From G963677445 sp963677445 (GTDB taxonomy: Bacteria > Bacteroidota > Ignavibacteria > Ignavibacteriales > Melioribacteraceae), in assembly GCA_963677445.2 (NCBI GenBank), contig CAXXGF010000012.1:28850-92849 (forward strand): 64,000 nucleotides of DNA, written 5' to 3'. The translations under genes were made by a program, and so were the position numbers. Shown here one piece after another: positions 37,193-47,262 of the stretch (its first letter is position 1; each line of letters opens with the position of its first letter). The notes below the pieces were generated by a model. It saw only the letters and a list, made by a program, of their open reading frames with translations. It was not told where the DNA came from and searched no databases.

Positions 37193-39514
37193 ATGAGAAA
37201 AAAAATACTGCTTACCGCATTTTTGCTTCTGATTGTAACCGGATTTATAAATGGTCAGCGAAAAGAACTGGTGAAAATTAAAGTGGAAGCCGGAAAGAGC
37301 ATTCGGCAGATATCACAGCAATACCTGGGTGATCCAAATCTTTGGGAAGACATCCTTGCCAGCAACGGGATAAAATCTGTCAATGATGTAAAAGCGGGAA
37401 TGGAATTACTTATTCCGGTTAAAGCAATTAAAGAAGCCCGTTCGGAAGTTGAGGCCGCGCTGAAAGCCATATCGGAAGCGACAGACGCCGGGGCGCGTGT
37501 CTTTGCCGAAAAAACCATCAACCTGGCTATCGATCTGCATAAACAGGCAGTCAGGAAACGTGAGAAAGGTGATTTCGATCAGTGTATTAAACTTGCTTCA
37601 CAGGCGGTCAAAGAAGCGGAAAAAGCTCGCAGGGAAGCTGGTGAAAAGAGAAATGTTTCTGCCGAGGCTACTCTTACATCCAAGAAGGGAACTGTTGAAA
37701 ATAAACCTCCGGCACAGTCCTACTGGAACTCGATTGAACTTAACAGCAAACTTAAAGAGGGTGAAAAAGTAAGGACCAAATCAGATTCGGGAGCGGAAAT
37801 TACATTTCAGGATGGGAACAGAATAAGACTTAATGAAAATGCCCAGGCTTTAATACAGACCATGAGGATAGACCTGCTTAACAAAAAGAGGCAGTCGAAT
37901 GTCAGTCTTGAGCAGGGTGATGCTTTTGCCTATCTGAAGGGAAGCCGGACAAAGAAAAATTTTAATGTCGATATCAAAGGGCTGAATACAAATGTTAAAT
38001 CGAATAACTTCTGGGTGAAAAAGGATAAAAACAGTACTAAAATAGCGAACTATGATGGAGAGATTGAGGTATCGGCTAAAGGAAAAACAGTTGTTATCAA
38101 GAAGAACCAGGGCTTGAAGGTAGATAAAGGACGCGAACTTAAAGAGCCTAAAGCGCTTCTGGCCGAAGCTGAGCTGACAGGACCGGAAAACCGGAAACTG
38201 TTTTTTAATGAAGATGTTATTCTTTCCTGGAATCCGGTTAATGACGCCTCAAGTTACTGGGTGGAAATTTCACGTGAAGAATCATTTGAAGACCTCTTTA
38301 TTTTTCATAAAGGCGTTACAAAAACAACTTTTAATTTCGGAAACAAAGGAAATGGAATATATTACTGGCGTATCGCGGCTGTCGATAAAGAAGGACTTCC
38401 CGGACCAAAAGGAAACTACAGGTCATTCAGGGTGCAGCCCGATAAGTTAGGCCCTTACCTGGTGATATTTGAACCTGAGGAAGATAGTTATACTACCGCG
38501 GGAGAAATAACCCTTAAAGGAAAAACAGAAACAGAAAGTGTTCTTTCCATAAATGATAAAAATGTTAAAGTGGAACCAGACGGCAGTTTCAGCGCTGCTG
38601 TTACTCTTGAAGAGGGCGCGAATACGATCAGGATAATCGCGGTTGATAAAGCGGGTAACAAAAGTGAAATTGAAAGAAAAGTTATACGCGACAGCAGTAA
38701 CAGAATAGATATCAATTTTGACGATAGTATTAACAGAAATGAAGCAGGGGATTTTCTTATAAAATCGAATGTTGTTAATCTCAGGGGAACAACAAAAGCA
38801 AATAGTAAACTTGAATTTACATCAATCGGCCAGGGAACCCGCTATGGCGGTTATTCCAAAAAGGATGGAAGCTTTTATATAAAACTCAGGACTTCAGGTT
38901 CGGAAGAGAAATTTATTCTCAGGATAATCGCTGAATCGGGAGTGGTTTCAGAGGATACTCTGACATTCAGAAAACCGGCCGGAAAACCTGTGATAAAACC
39001 GGGCGCTTTACCTGCGTCGGTTAACGATGCTGAAATAAATATTAATGGAACGGTTGAAAACTGCAGCAAACTATCATTAAACGGCAGTCCGCTGAAGATA
39101 GCCGGGAACCGGTTCTCGGGAAATATCGCGCTGAATGAAGGAGAAAATATCCTCTCTTTCACCGGTTCGGATGATTTCGGCAATAATGTTACTATTGAAC
39201 GCAGAGTAATAAGGGACAGCCAGCCTCCTGAACTTATCACATTTAATTCTTCAAAAGGGAAAGATTCAGAATATTATACCTTTTCAGTTACCGCGAAGGA
39301 TAATTCGGGTTTGAAAAAACTTTGTGTCGCCTCGGTAGAAGATGAGAATGGGACGCATAGCGTAAACCTGCTGCTTGACGCTTCAGGTCTGATTTATACA
39401 GGCAAGATAGTCAAAAAATTATCGGGTAAAGTGGAATATCTCTCTATTACTCTTGAAGACTATCTCGGAAATAAAAAAACTTACAGTATCGAAAAAAACA
39501 GAATCGTTAACTAA
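37193..39514 (+). CDS. LysM-FecR-Ig secreted protein
   Basis: 773 residues. A signal peptide (to about 21) is followed by a LysM domain (about 28-77: GKSIRQISQQYLGDPNLWEDIL), a helical stretch (about 80-155), a FecR-like domain (about 165-300: LKEGEKVRTKSDSGAEITFQDG, VSLEQGDAFAYL, NVKSNNFWVKK), an Fn3-like module (about 325-415, VILSWNPVNDASSYWVEIS) and several Ig-like modules to the end (e.g. GKTETESVLSINDKNVKVEP). LysM indicates peptidoglycan binding. FecR domains are periplasmic signalling or structural domains. It begins 20 bases after the kinase stop. Confidence 0.85.
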   Translation: MRKKILLTAFLLLIVTGFINGQRKELVKIKVEAGKSIRQISQQYLGDPNLWEDILASNGIKSVNDVKAGMELLIPVKAIKEARSEVEAALKAISEATDAGARVFAEKTINLAIDLHKQAVRKREKGDFDQCIKLASQAVKEAEKARREAGEKRNVSAEATLTSKKGTVENKPPAQSYWNSIELNSKLKEGEKVRTKSDSGAEITFQDGNRIRLNENAQALIQTMRIDLLNKKRQSNVSLEQGDAFAYLKGSRTKKNFNVDIKGLNTNVKSNNFWVKKDKNSTKIANYDGEIEVSAKGKTVVIKKNQGLKVDKGRELKEPKALLAEAELTGPENRKLFFNEDVILSWNPVNDASSYWVEISREESFEDLFIFHKGVTKTTFNFGNKGNGIYYWRIAAVDKEGLPGPKGNYRSFRVQPDKLGPYLVIFEPEEDSYTTAGEITLKGKTETESVLSINDKNVKVEPDGSFSAAVTLEEGANTIRIIAVDKAGNKSEIERKVIRDSSNRIDINFDDSINRNEAGDFLIKSNVVNLRGTTKANSKLEFTSIGQGTRYGGYSKKDGSFYIKLRTSGSEEKFILRIIAESGVVSEDTLTFRKPAGKPVIKPGALPASVNDAEININGTVENCSKLSLNGSPLKIAGNRFSGNIALNEGENILSFTGSDDFGNNVTIERRVIRDSQPPELITFNSSKGKDSEYYTFSVTAKDNSGLKKLCVASVEDENGTHSVNLLLDASGLIYTGKIVKKLSGKVEYLSITLEDYLGNKKTYSIEKNRIVN

Positions 39515-39525
39515 GAGGATTCAAG

Positions 39526-42500
39526 ATGAAAACTTTATTCAGACTGTTGATTATACTTATTCTTGTCTCAGCCCCTCTGCTCGGACAGAACCGAATTAAG
39601 ATGGTGCTTTATGGTTCGGGAGCGCAAATTGCCGAAGGTGACGATGATTTCAGACAGGTGATATTTTTTAAGGTGCCTTCAGATTTCAAAGACAGTCTGT
39701 ATCTCAGGCTCTACGATCCTGACTGCGGTGGTGACAACGATCTGAAATATGGTGAATGGAATACAACAACATTATTTACACTGAAAGGGGATTCCGGAGT
39801 AGCTGCGGTTGCCTCCGGTCTGACTGAGGATGGAGGTGAAACTCTCTTCAGCAAAGATTTCGGTGTTGATGATTTTTTTAACCGGGGATGGTACTCATTT
39901 CATAGTTTTCTCCCTTCCGAAGGTGAATTGAAAGATGGATATTATTATTTTCTGTTGAGTGTTCTCGGTACCGGCGGCGATGACGCGAATGTCTATGATT
40001 ATTTTATCAGCGCCCGTCCGGAAAAAAATCTTCCGGTTAATGGTATTGAGTATTTTTGTTATAAACCGACAATAAGACTTACATCGGCGGATGATTTTGC
40101 GAGTATTCGTTTTTTCGCCGATGAAAACATTAACTCGGTAATCATTAATGAATTCGATTTAAGAAACGCTTCCCTGAAATTTAATACCGCTTTCAGAACA
40201 GTGGGGATTTCAGATGTATCATCCCAGGGTGAATGGAAACAGCATGAAGTAACCCTTGATGAACTGGATAAAAACCGGGTTTGTGAAGTGGCATTCGGAC
40301 AGGGTGGTGAATCCCCCAATGACGCCACATTTAAAATTACCGACCAGGATGGCAATCCGCTTCGAGTAATACTTCCGGCGCTCTCGGGAAGAAAAAACTC
40401 ACGTCCGGTAATTTCAAAAATTGTTACCACTCTTTCCGATTGCAACACTTTGGTTTTTGACGCCCAGAAATCGACTGATAAAGATGGGGATTTCCTCGAT
40501 TTCTACTGGGATTTCGGTGATGGCAAAACTGCCGAAGGGAGCAGGATCGCTCACACTTATGAAGAGATGAAAGATTATAATATACTGCTTATTGTCACTG
40601 ACAGATCGGGTCAGGTAGCCAACAGTTCTTTTGAGCGGTTCACTATTACTGTTAATAAACCACCTGTCGCGGTGGCAAGTGAAGATATAATTGCCGCGCC
40701 CGGCGATAAACTTCAGTTTAATTCGGCAGGCTCAATCGATCCTGACGGAAACCTGACAGGCTATTCATGGGAATTTGGAGATGGCGCGGGCGCCGAAGGG
40801 CAGATTGTTGAACACGCTTATAAAAAACCGGGTGATTACAGGGTGCTTCTTCGTGTTACCGATGATTCCGACAGCCCCTGTAATAATGCCACAGACAGAC
40901 TGAAAGTATGGGTAAATGATTCCCCGAAAGCCAATGCCGGGGATGATATAAAAGGAGCCATTGATGAGCAGCTCGCCTTTAGCGGCGAAAGAAGTTATGA
41001 TACCGATGGGGAAATAATCGGTTACACATGGGATTTTGGTGACGGAAGCGGCGGTGAAGGAATGATTGTAACTCACGCTTATGCCAAACCGGGTTATTAC
41101 AAAGTCACACTTACCGTAAATGATGACGCCGAAGTGGCGAATTCCTCCGATTCGGACCAGATGGAAGTGTTTGTGAACGATCCTCCGGCGCCTGAAGCGG
41201 GAGCTGACGTTGTCGTGGCAATTGATGAGATTGTACCATATAACGCCGGGGAATCGAAAGATTCGGATGGCAAACTTATAAATTATAAGTGGGATTTTGG
41301 TGATGGGAAGTCCGCCGATGGAGCGAATGTGGAACATGCCTATTCTGCCCCGGGAAAATATACAGTTACACTAACGGTAAAAGATAATTCAGGTACAAAA
41401 AATGACACCGAAAGTGATACCAGGTTAATAATCGTCAATGATCCTCCTGTCGCTGTTGCCGGCCCCGATACTGTCATTACGCAAAGTCTGTTTACTTTTA
41501 ACGCGCTTAAATCTTATGATAATGATGGAATAATAACCAAATATCTCTGGGATTTTGGTGACGGAAGCAAAGGTGAGGGAGAGGGACCTGTACATAATTA
41601 CAGCGCTCCCGGCACATATACGGTCAACCTGAAAGTGATAGATGATACAAAAACCTCAAATAACAACAGTGATGATAACTTTACCCTGGTAGTTAATAAA
41701 AAACCTGTCGCTGATGCCGGAAGGGACATCGTTGCCGCTCCGGGGGAAGAGCTCATTTTTGACGGCTCAGGTTCCTTCGATGAGGATGGCAGCATTGAAA
41801 AATTTGAATGGGAATTTGGCGACGGAGCCTCCGGTGACGGAAGTTCGGTAAGGCACGCTTATGAAAAACCGGGTATATATATGGTTAACCTGAAAGTTTC
41901 AGATAATACCGGCCATCCCGGCGCTATCGCCTATGACGAGGCAAAAGTTACAATAAATCATTCACCATCGGCAATCGCCGGTAATTCATTAAAAGCTGCT
42001 CCCGGTGATAAAATAATTCTTGATGCTTCCTCTTCTTATGATATTGACGGAACAATCGCCGGATGGGAATGGAAGATTGAGGGGACAGGCGAACAGTTTG
42101 ACACTCCGAAAGCTGAATTTTCGATAGCGCAACCGGGGACCTATACCGCAAGACTGACTGTAAGGGATAATGCTGGTGTCTCAAATTCTTATGACAATGA
42201 TGAATTAAAAATATTTATAAACTCAGCGCCGGTCGCTAACGCGGGAAGTGATATTCATACCTGCTCTACCATGCTGACTTTTGACGCGTCCGCTTCTGCC
42301 GACCCGGATGGAGACGCGCTTAAATATATTTGGGATATGGGAGATGGCGCCGCGAAAAAAGAAGGGATAAAAATTATCCACAATTACGATCATGGCGGTA
42401 ATTATCCTGTAAGTCTGACAGTCAGCGATCCGCACAATCTGGCAAACTCGGTTTCCACAACGAGTGTGATAGTAAGGATCAACCAGCCTCCTGTTGCCGA

Positions 42501-44331
42501 GGCAGGAGAAGATATTATCCTTTGCGCCGGCACAGTCACACTCTTTAATGCCGGCAAATCGTTCGATCCTGAAGGTGGCCTTCTCGCGTTCTACTGGGAT
42601 TTCGGCGATTCCACAACCGGAGAAGGATTAAATCCCTCAAAAGTTTATAATACCGGGGGAGTATATAAAGTTAGTCTGAGAGTTGAGGATGATTCAGGTC
42701 TGCCTTGTAATTTCGATACTGACCAGATGGTGGTCAAGGTTGTTGAATCACCGGTGGCGGACGCGGGTTCAGATATGGTAGTCTGCGCGAATACCGAAGT
42801 AAAGTTTGACGGAAGTAAATCGAGCGATTTTGATGGTGTCGTAAATGGTTATGAATGGAATTTCGGCGATGGTGAAACAGGCGGCGGTGTGAGTCCTGTT
42901 CATATTTATAAAAATGCCGGTATTTACGCGGTAACCCTGACTATAACCGGGGATGAATCAGAAGGTTGTGACAACACCGATACAGATGAAATTACAGTAA
43001 CAGTTATCGACGCGCCCAAAGCATCCTTCGAATGCGCGTGCGCTTACCCGGTAAACTCCCCCTTAAATTTTGACGCGTCAAATTCTTCGGGAGGAGGAGC
43101 TGAGCTGATATCTTATAAATGGGATTTTGGCGATGGCGCAAACGCTGATGGAATAAACGTAACCCATACGTACCAGGAACCGGGCAGATATCTTGTTTCC
43201 CTGATTATACAAAGCGATTCGGAAACTGAATGCAACAGCGCTATTGAACAGAAACTTGTTGTTATTAACGCTGCTCCTGTGGCAGACGCGGGAGAAGATA
43301 TTTATACAGGCGCGGGACTGGAATTTGTGCTTGACGCGTCAGCTTCCTATGATAAGGATGGTTCTGTTACCAAATATTACTGGAATATTGGAGGCGCCGA
43401 CACACTCAGCGGTGTAAGGACATTATGGAAGTTTCAGCAGCCCGGAAGATATCCTGTGACTTTAACGGTAGTGGATAATTCAGGTCTGGAAAACAGGTTC
43501 GCGACAGATAACATTTATGTGAATGTTAATGAAGCTCCTCACGCTGTTATTAAAACAACAGAAAACGGGTGCGCCGGTGAACTGATAAGTTTCAACGGAA
43601 GTAATTCATATGATAATGATGGCGCGATAACACAATATTACTGGGATTTCGGTGACGGAATGACAGCCGAAGGAGCCGAAGCGGAACACAGTTTTGTTAT
43701 GGAAGGCACATATAATGTAAAACTTACGGTGACAGACAGTTCCGGTACGGGAAATGACAAAGGAATAACCCAGACTCTTATCCGTATCAACAGTCAGCCT
43801 GAGATCAAGACGGCGTCAAAAATTTATGGCTGTCCGGGTGAGTTGATAACATTAAAAGCCGCAGGTTCCGATCCGGATGGTGATGATCTCACATTTTTCT
43901 GGGATTTTGGAGATGGTTCAACCGGAAACGGAAGCAACGTTGAGCACAGCTGGGCTTCACCAGGAAAATATAATGTTAAAGTTACAGTTGATGATAATTT
44001 CGGGACAGGATGTTCTTCCTCAGGTCAGGATGTGGAGGTGATAATCAATTCGGTTCCTTTAGCTATAATGGGATATCTGCCGGAAGAAATATTTACCGGA
44101 GGCGCCCATGACGCGATTGTTCTTGACGCTTCAAAATCCTCTGATCCGGATGGGGACGCTTTAACCTACAAATGGACAATTGATGATGGATCGGAGAAAT
44201 ATGGAAAAAAACTGCTGCATTATTTCACCAAACCGGGCAAATACCTGATTACTCTTACTGTATCCGACGGAAAAGGTACCGGCTGTTCCGAAGCTTCCAC
44301 CTCGATAAGTGTTGATGTGAAATCCAGATGA
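39526..44331 (+). CDS. Giant PKD-repeat protein
   Basis: 1601 residues, AGAGGA site, 11 bases after the previous stop. A signal peptide (to about 20) and an N-terminal region of about 280 residues that I do not recognise (GDDDFRQVIFFKVP, LRLYDPDCGGDNDLKYGEWN) are followed by about 15 PKD-like repeats of roughly 85 residues (YWDFGDG cores). Repeats 7, 12 and 15 have lost the FGDG motif. Repeats in the second half carry an extra cysteine pair that most repeats in the first half lack. No sorting domain or anchor was seen at the C-terminus. PKD arrays form rigid extracellular stalks. Here it may act with the LysM-FecR protein at the cell surface. Confidence 0.87.
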   Translation: MKTLFRLLIILILVSAPLLGQNRIKMVLYGSGAQIAEGDDDFRQVIFFKVPSDFKDSLYLRLYDPDCGGDNDLKYGEWNTTTLFTLKGDSGVAAVASGLTEDGGETLFSKDFGVDDFFNRGWYSFHSFLPSEGELKDGYYYFLLSVLGTGGDDANVYDYFISARPEKNLPVNGIEYFCYKPTIRLTSADDFASIRFFADENINSVIINEFDLRNASLKFNTAFRTVGISDVSSQGEWKQHEVTLDELDKNRVCEVAFGQGGESPNDATFKITDQDGNPLRVILPALSGRKNSRPVISKIVTTLSDCNTLVFDAQKSTDKDGDFLDFYWDFGDGKTAEGSRIAHTYEEMKDYNILLIVTDRSGQVANSSFERFTITVNKPPVAVASEDIIAAPGDKLQFNSAGSIDPDGNLTGYSWEFGDGAGAEGQIVEHAYKKPGDYRVLLRVTDDSDSPCNNATDRLKVWVNDSPKANAGDDIKGAIDEQLAFSGERSYDTDGEIIGYTWDFGDGSGGEGMIVTHAYAKPGYYKVTLTVNDDAEVANSSDSDQMEVFVNDPPAPEAGADVVVAIDEIVPYNAGESKDSDGKLINYKWDFGDGKSADGANVEHAYSAPGKYTVTLTVKDNSGTKNDTESDTRLIIVNDPPVAVAGPDTVITQSLFTFNALKSYDNDGIITKYLWDFGDGSKGEGEGPVHNYSAPGTYTVNLKVIDDTKTSNNNSDDNFTLVVNKKPVADAGRDIVAAPGEELIFDGSGSFDEDGSIEKFEWEFGDGASGDGSSVRHAYEKPGIYMVNLKVSDNTGHPGAIAYDEAKVTINHSPSAIAGNSLKAAPGDKIILDASSSYDIDGTIAGWEWKIEGTGEQFDTPKAEFSIAQPGTYTARLTVRDNAGVSNSYDNDELKIFINSAPVANAGSDIHTCSTMLTFDASASADPDGDALKYIWDMGDGAAKKEGIKIIHNYDHGGNYPVSLTVSDPHNLANSVSTTSVIVRINQPPVAEAGEDIILCAGTVTLFNAGKSFDPEGGLLAFYWDFGDSTTGEGLNPSKVYNTGGVYKVSLRVEDDSGLPCNFDTDQMVVKVVESPVADAGSDMVVCANTEVKFDGSKSSDFDGVVNGYEWNFGDGETGGGVSPVHIYKNAGIYAVTLTITGDESEGCDNTDTDEITVTVIDAPKASFECACAYPVNSPLNFDASNSSGGGAELISYKWDFGDGANADGINVTHTYQEPGRYLVSLIIQSDSETECNSAIEQKLVVINAAPVADAGEDIYTGAGLEFVLDASASYDKDGSVTKYYWNIGGADTLSGVRTLWKFQQPGRYPVTLTVVDNSGLENRFATDNIYVNVNEAPHAVIKTTENGCAGELISFNGSNSYDNDGAITQYYWDFGDGMTAEGAEAEHSFVMEGTYNVKLTVTDSSGTGNDKGITQTLIRINSQPEIKTASKIYGCPGELITLKAAGSDPDGDDLTFFWDFGDGSTGNGSNVEHSWASPGKYNVKVTVDDNFGTGCSSSGQDVEVIINSVPLAIMGYLPEEIFTGGAHDAIVLDASKSSDPDGDALTYKWTIDDGSEKYGKKLLHYFTKPGKYLITLTVSDGKGTGCSEASTSISVDVKSR

Positions 44332-44396
44332 GAAAATAAACGATAAAGCAGGTATGGTAAAATGATTGAATTGCTGAACAAGATCAGGAGTGAGAA

Positions 44397-45362
44397 ATGA
44401 ATATTATTTTCTGGGGATCAAGGGGTTCGCTTCCTTTTTCCCTGACAACCGATAAAATTGAGGAGAAAATATTCACAGCTATAAAAGAGGCCCAAAAATT
44501 CAGCCTCGAAAGTGATACTGAAATACATAAGTTTATACATAATAAACTTCCTTTTTCGGTTAGAAGTACATATGGATCGAATACCTCATGTGTGGAAATA
44601 AGGAATGGTAACGAAAATATCATTTGCGATGCCGGGAGCGGGATAAGGGATTTTGGCAATTATTATATGCGTTCCGGAAAAATTGCCAGGAATGAGGCGT
44701 CAAAAACTTTTCACATTTTTATGTCCCATCTTCACTGGGATCATCTCCAGGGATTTCCCTTTTTTGTCCCTATATATATTCCCGGCATAAAAATAAATAT
44801 ATATTCCTGCCATAAGGAGGTTGAAAAAGCATTTGTTCAACAGCAGGAACCTCCTTTTTTCCCTGTGAGTTTCAGGGAACTGAAATCAGATATAACCTTT
44901 CATCAGATTGAACCGGGGCAGCAATTAAATATTGACGGATTATCGGTTGAAGCTATTAAACAAAACCATCCTGGCGATTCTTACGGCTTTAAATTTGAAT
45001 CGGGAGAAAAAAAGTTCGTTTATTCAACAGATTCCGAACATTATGCCGATTCCGAAGTTGAAGAATATCCATATATACAGTTTATTAAAAATGCCGATAT
45101 TCTTGTTTTTGACGCCCAGTACAGTCTGAGAGACGCGATAGATACAAAGTTGAACTGGGGACACTCGAGCAACCTTACCGCGGTTGAGCTGGCTGTAAGG
45201 GCCAATGTAAAAAAACTTATCCTGTTTCACAGCGAACATACATTCGATGATACACAACTTGAGGATTTTTTAAAGGCCACCAGGAAATACAGGCTTATTC
45301 ATGATCCTGACTCACAGCTTGAAATTGACACTGCCTTTGACGGCATGTCAATAAAAATCTGA
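44397..45362 (+). CDS. Metallo-beta-lactamase-fold hydrolase
   Basis: 321 residues behind AGGAGTGAG. The metal-binding motif SHLHWDHLQGF (HxHxDH, about 109-119), a later DAQYSLRDAIDTKLNWGHSS and LILFHSEHTFDD give the full set of metal ligands. Overall it is like the cyclic-phosphodiesterase or RNase Z-like branch. The Gly-rich N-terminus (FWGSRGSLPFS) is typical. It could cleave a cyclic nucleotide or phosphodiester, which would fit the adjacent cyclic-nucleotide-gated channel, but this is inference. Confidence 0.85.
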   Translation: MNIIFWGSRGSLPFSLTTDKIEEKIFTAIKEAQKFSLESDTEIHKFIHNKLPFSVRSTYGSNTSCVEIRNGNENIICDAGSGIRDFGNYYMRSGKIARNEASKTFHIFMSHLHWDHLQGFPFFVPIYIPGIKINIYSCHKEVEKAFVQQQEPPFFPVSFRELKSDITFHQIEPGQQLNIDGLSVEAIKQNHPGDSYGFKFESGEKKFVYSTDSEHYADSEVEEYPYIQFIKNADILVFDAQYSLRDAIDTKLNWGHSSNLTAVELAVRANVKKLILFHSEHTFDDTQLEDFLKATRKYRLIHDPDSQLEIDTAFDGMSIKI

Positions 45363-45397
45363 TTTCATTTTCCATTAAACCGGCAAGGCAGAGATAC

Positions 45398-46681
45398 TTG
45401 AAAAGAAACAGTAAATCTTTTTATTATATTTGGAATCTCATCATCGCGGTGAGCGCCACCTTTCTGGCAATATTTTTGCCTGCCGGACTTATATTTAATT
45501 TTTCTTCTGACAGTATTACAATTTTTGTCGACTGGCTTATCGCTCTTATTTTTATATTCGATATCGTTGTTCAAATTTCAGATTATCGATACAACTACAA
45601 CGAAATGCTTTCGGATGAAGCCGGAATAAAAATTTATCTGAAAAGCTGGTTCATCGTCGATCTGATTGCCGCCATTCCTTTTGAACTGTTATTTCCCGGT
45701 TCGGTCATTCAGCTTTTGCTGATGGTTAAACTTTCCAAAGTTGGTCTCTTTATGTTCAGACTCAGAAGAAGGGAAATTCAATTTGCCAGTTTTTTTACTC
45801 TTTTCTTTTTTGTTTACTGGATTTCGGTGACCGCTCACTGGATAAGTCTCGGCTGGCTGAGCTTAAGAGGAATCAACCCCGCCCTTGACTATACCACAAA
45901 CTATATCCATTCACTTTACTGGTGTACAACAACTCTTACTACAGTAGGTTATGGGGATATTACTCCTGATACAAACTCGCAGATAATTTATACAATGTTT
46001 GTTCAGTTGATGGGGGTTGGTTTTTATGGATATCTTATTGGTAATATTGCCAGCATTCTGACCAAAAAAAATCCCGCGAAGGCCAAGTATCTTTCAAATC
46101 TTGAAAAGTTGAGCGCGTTGGTGCAGCTAAGGAAAATTCCCTACGATCTTCAGGAAAGAGTCAGGGATTATTATACTTATATGTGGAGGCAAAAACTTGG
46201 CTATGATGAATCCTCCTTTTTAAAAGGCCTGCCTGACAGCCTTCAGACTGAAATTTCAATTTATCTTAAACAGGAAGTTATTGAGTCAATAGAATTATTT
46301 AAAGGCGCCAGTCCTGAATTTATCAGGGAAGTGGCAATGCATCTCCAGCCGGTTGTTCTTGTTCCGGGTGATTTTGTTTTTCACTATGGCGAGCAGGGGG
46401 AAGAGATGTATTTTGTTGTAAAAGGTGAGCTTCAGGTGCTGGATAAAACCGGTAAAAAGGTTTTATCCACTCTGAAGGATGGTGATTTCTTTGGTGAGAT
46501 TGCCCTGTTTATGAATAAACCGAGAACAGCTTCGATAAAAGCCATTACTTATTGCGATCTCTACTATCTCGAGAAAAAAACTTTTGATTACGTTGTTGAA
46601 AAATATAAAGACATCGCCAGAAAAATAGAGATCAAAGCTTTTACCCGTGATCTGGAAACCGGGCACAAAGAATCAGAATAA
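45398..46681 (+). CDS. Cyclic-nucleotide-gated K+ channel
   Basis: 427 residues starting at a TTG at 45398. Six membrane helices (about 10-225) include an S4-like segment (KVGLFMFRLRRRE) and the pore TTTLTTVGYGD (about 178-188), the potassium selectivity filter. A C-linker (AKYLSNLEKLSALVQLRKIP) leads to a cyclic-nucleotide-binding domain (about 305-410) with the phosphate-binding cassette FFGEIALFMNKPRTAS. The arginine that contacts the nucleotide phosphate is present. The gene is 35 bases after the MBL-fold hydrolase. No nucleotide cyclase is in the window. Confidence 0.92.
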   Translation: MKRNSKSFYYIWNLIIAVSATFLAIFLPAGLIFNFSSDSITIFVDWLIALIFIFDIVVQISDYRYNYNEMLSDEAGIKIYLKSWFIVDLIAAIPFELLFPGSVIQLLLMVKLSKVGLFMFRLRRREIQFASFFTLFFFVYWISVTAHWISLGWLSLRGINPALDYTTNYIHSLYWCTTTLTTVGYGDITPDTNSQIIYTMFVQLMGVGFYGYLIGNIASILTKKNPAKAKYLSNLEKLSALVQLRKIPYDLQERVRDYYTYMWRQKLGYDESSFLKGLPDSLQTEISIYLKQEVIESIELFKGASPEFIREVAMHLQPVVLVPGDFVFHYGEQGEEMYFVVKGELQVLDKTGKKVLSTLKDGDFFGEIALFMNKPRTASIKAITYCDLYYLEKKTFDYVVEKYKDIARKIEIKAFTRDLETGHKESE

Positions 46682-46689
46682 CAGCTTTC

Positions 46690-47133
46690 CTATTTTTCTT
46701 TTTTTTCCGCCATCTCATTACATTTATATAACACAGCTGAAAGATCAGAGCCTTTAAAAACCGGGTAGTTGTATTTAACCTTTTCTATATCATCGCTTCT
46801 TTTATAAGAAAAATTTTCCAGCACATTTCCTTCGGCGTCAAAATAGACAATTTCGAGGATAGAATATTTCATGATTTTTTTGTTAATCAGGTAATATGTT
46901 TTTGTGCTGTGAATCTCTTCTTTTACAGATTCTATTACAAGAGGAATGGAGTGGTCGGCTTTAACCCATATATAAATATCATCTCCCTGGCGCTTAATAT
47001 CAGCGCTGTTGATAAAAATTTTATCCGCTCCTTCATAGTCTAAGGCAATCCAGTTTTTATTCTGTTCCTGCGAAAAAATGTTAAACGGCTGGCAAAGAAC
47101 TAAAAAAAAGAGTATAATAATCTGTTTTTTCAT
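46690..47133 (-). CDS. Small secreted protein, surface-adhesin E-like
   Basis: 147 residues with signal peptide MKKQIIILFFLVLCQPFNIFSQ. The mature part has WIALDYEGADKIFINSADIKRQGDDIYIWVKAD and later YLINKKIMKYSILEIVYFDAEGNVLENFSY, a beta-rich pattern like the Surface-Adhesin E family. Function is unknown. Convergent with the channel gene, nine bases apart. The ribosome site is not clear. Confidence 0.65.
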   Translation of the reverse strand: MKKQIIILFFLVLCQPFNIFSQEQNKNWIALDYEGADKIFINSADIKRQGDDIYIWVKADHSIPLVIESVKEEIHSTKTYYLINKKIMKYSILEIVYFDAEGNVLENFSYKRSDDIEKVKYNYPVFKGSDLSAVLYKCNEMAEKKEK

Positions 47134-47262
47134 TATTGACTCATATTATTTCGGTATATTCTGACAATAAATTTAATATTTTTTCCCCAATATTCATTGA
47201 AAACGATACGAAACCATTAAGTTTTGACAGTTTAATTTTTTATAATTGATTCGATATGTGAA

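Noticed and set aside
40059..42435. Long antisense frames within the PKD gene
   Set aside because: They mirror the repeated codon pattern of the PKD array and have low-complexity translations.
44362..44400. Twelve-residue leader peptide overlapping the MBL hydrolase start (ATGA)
   Set aside because: It has a weak ribosome site and could couple translation, but a short open frame of this size is expected by chance and nothing in its sequence supports function.
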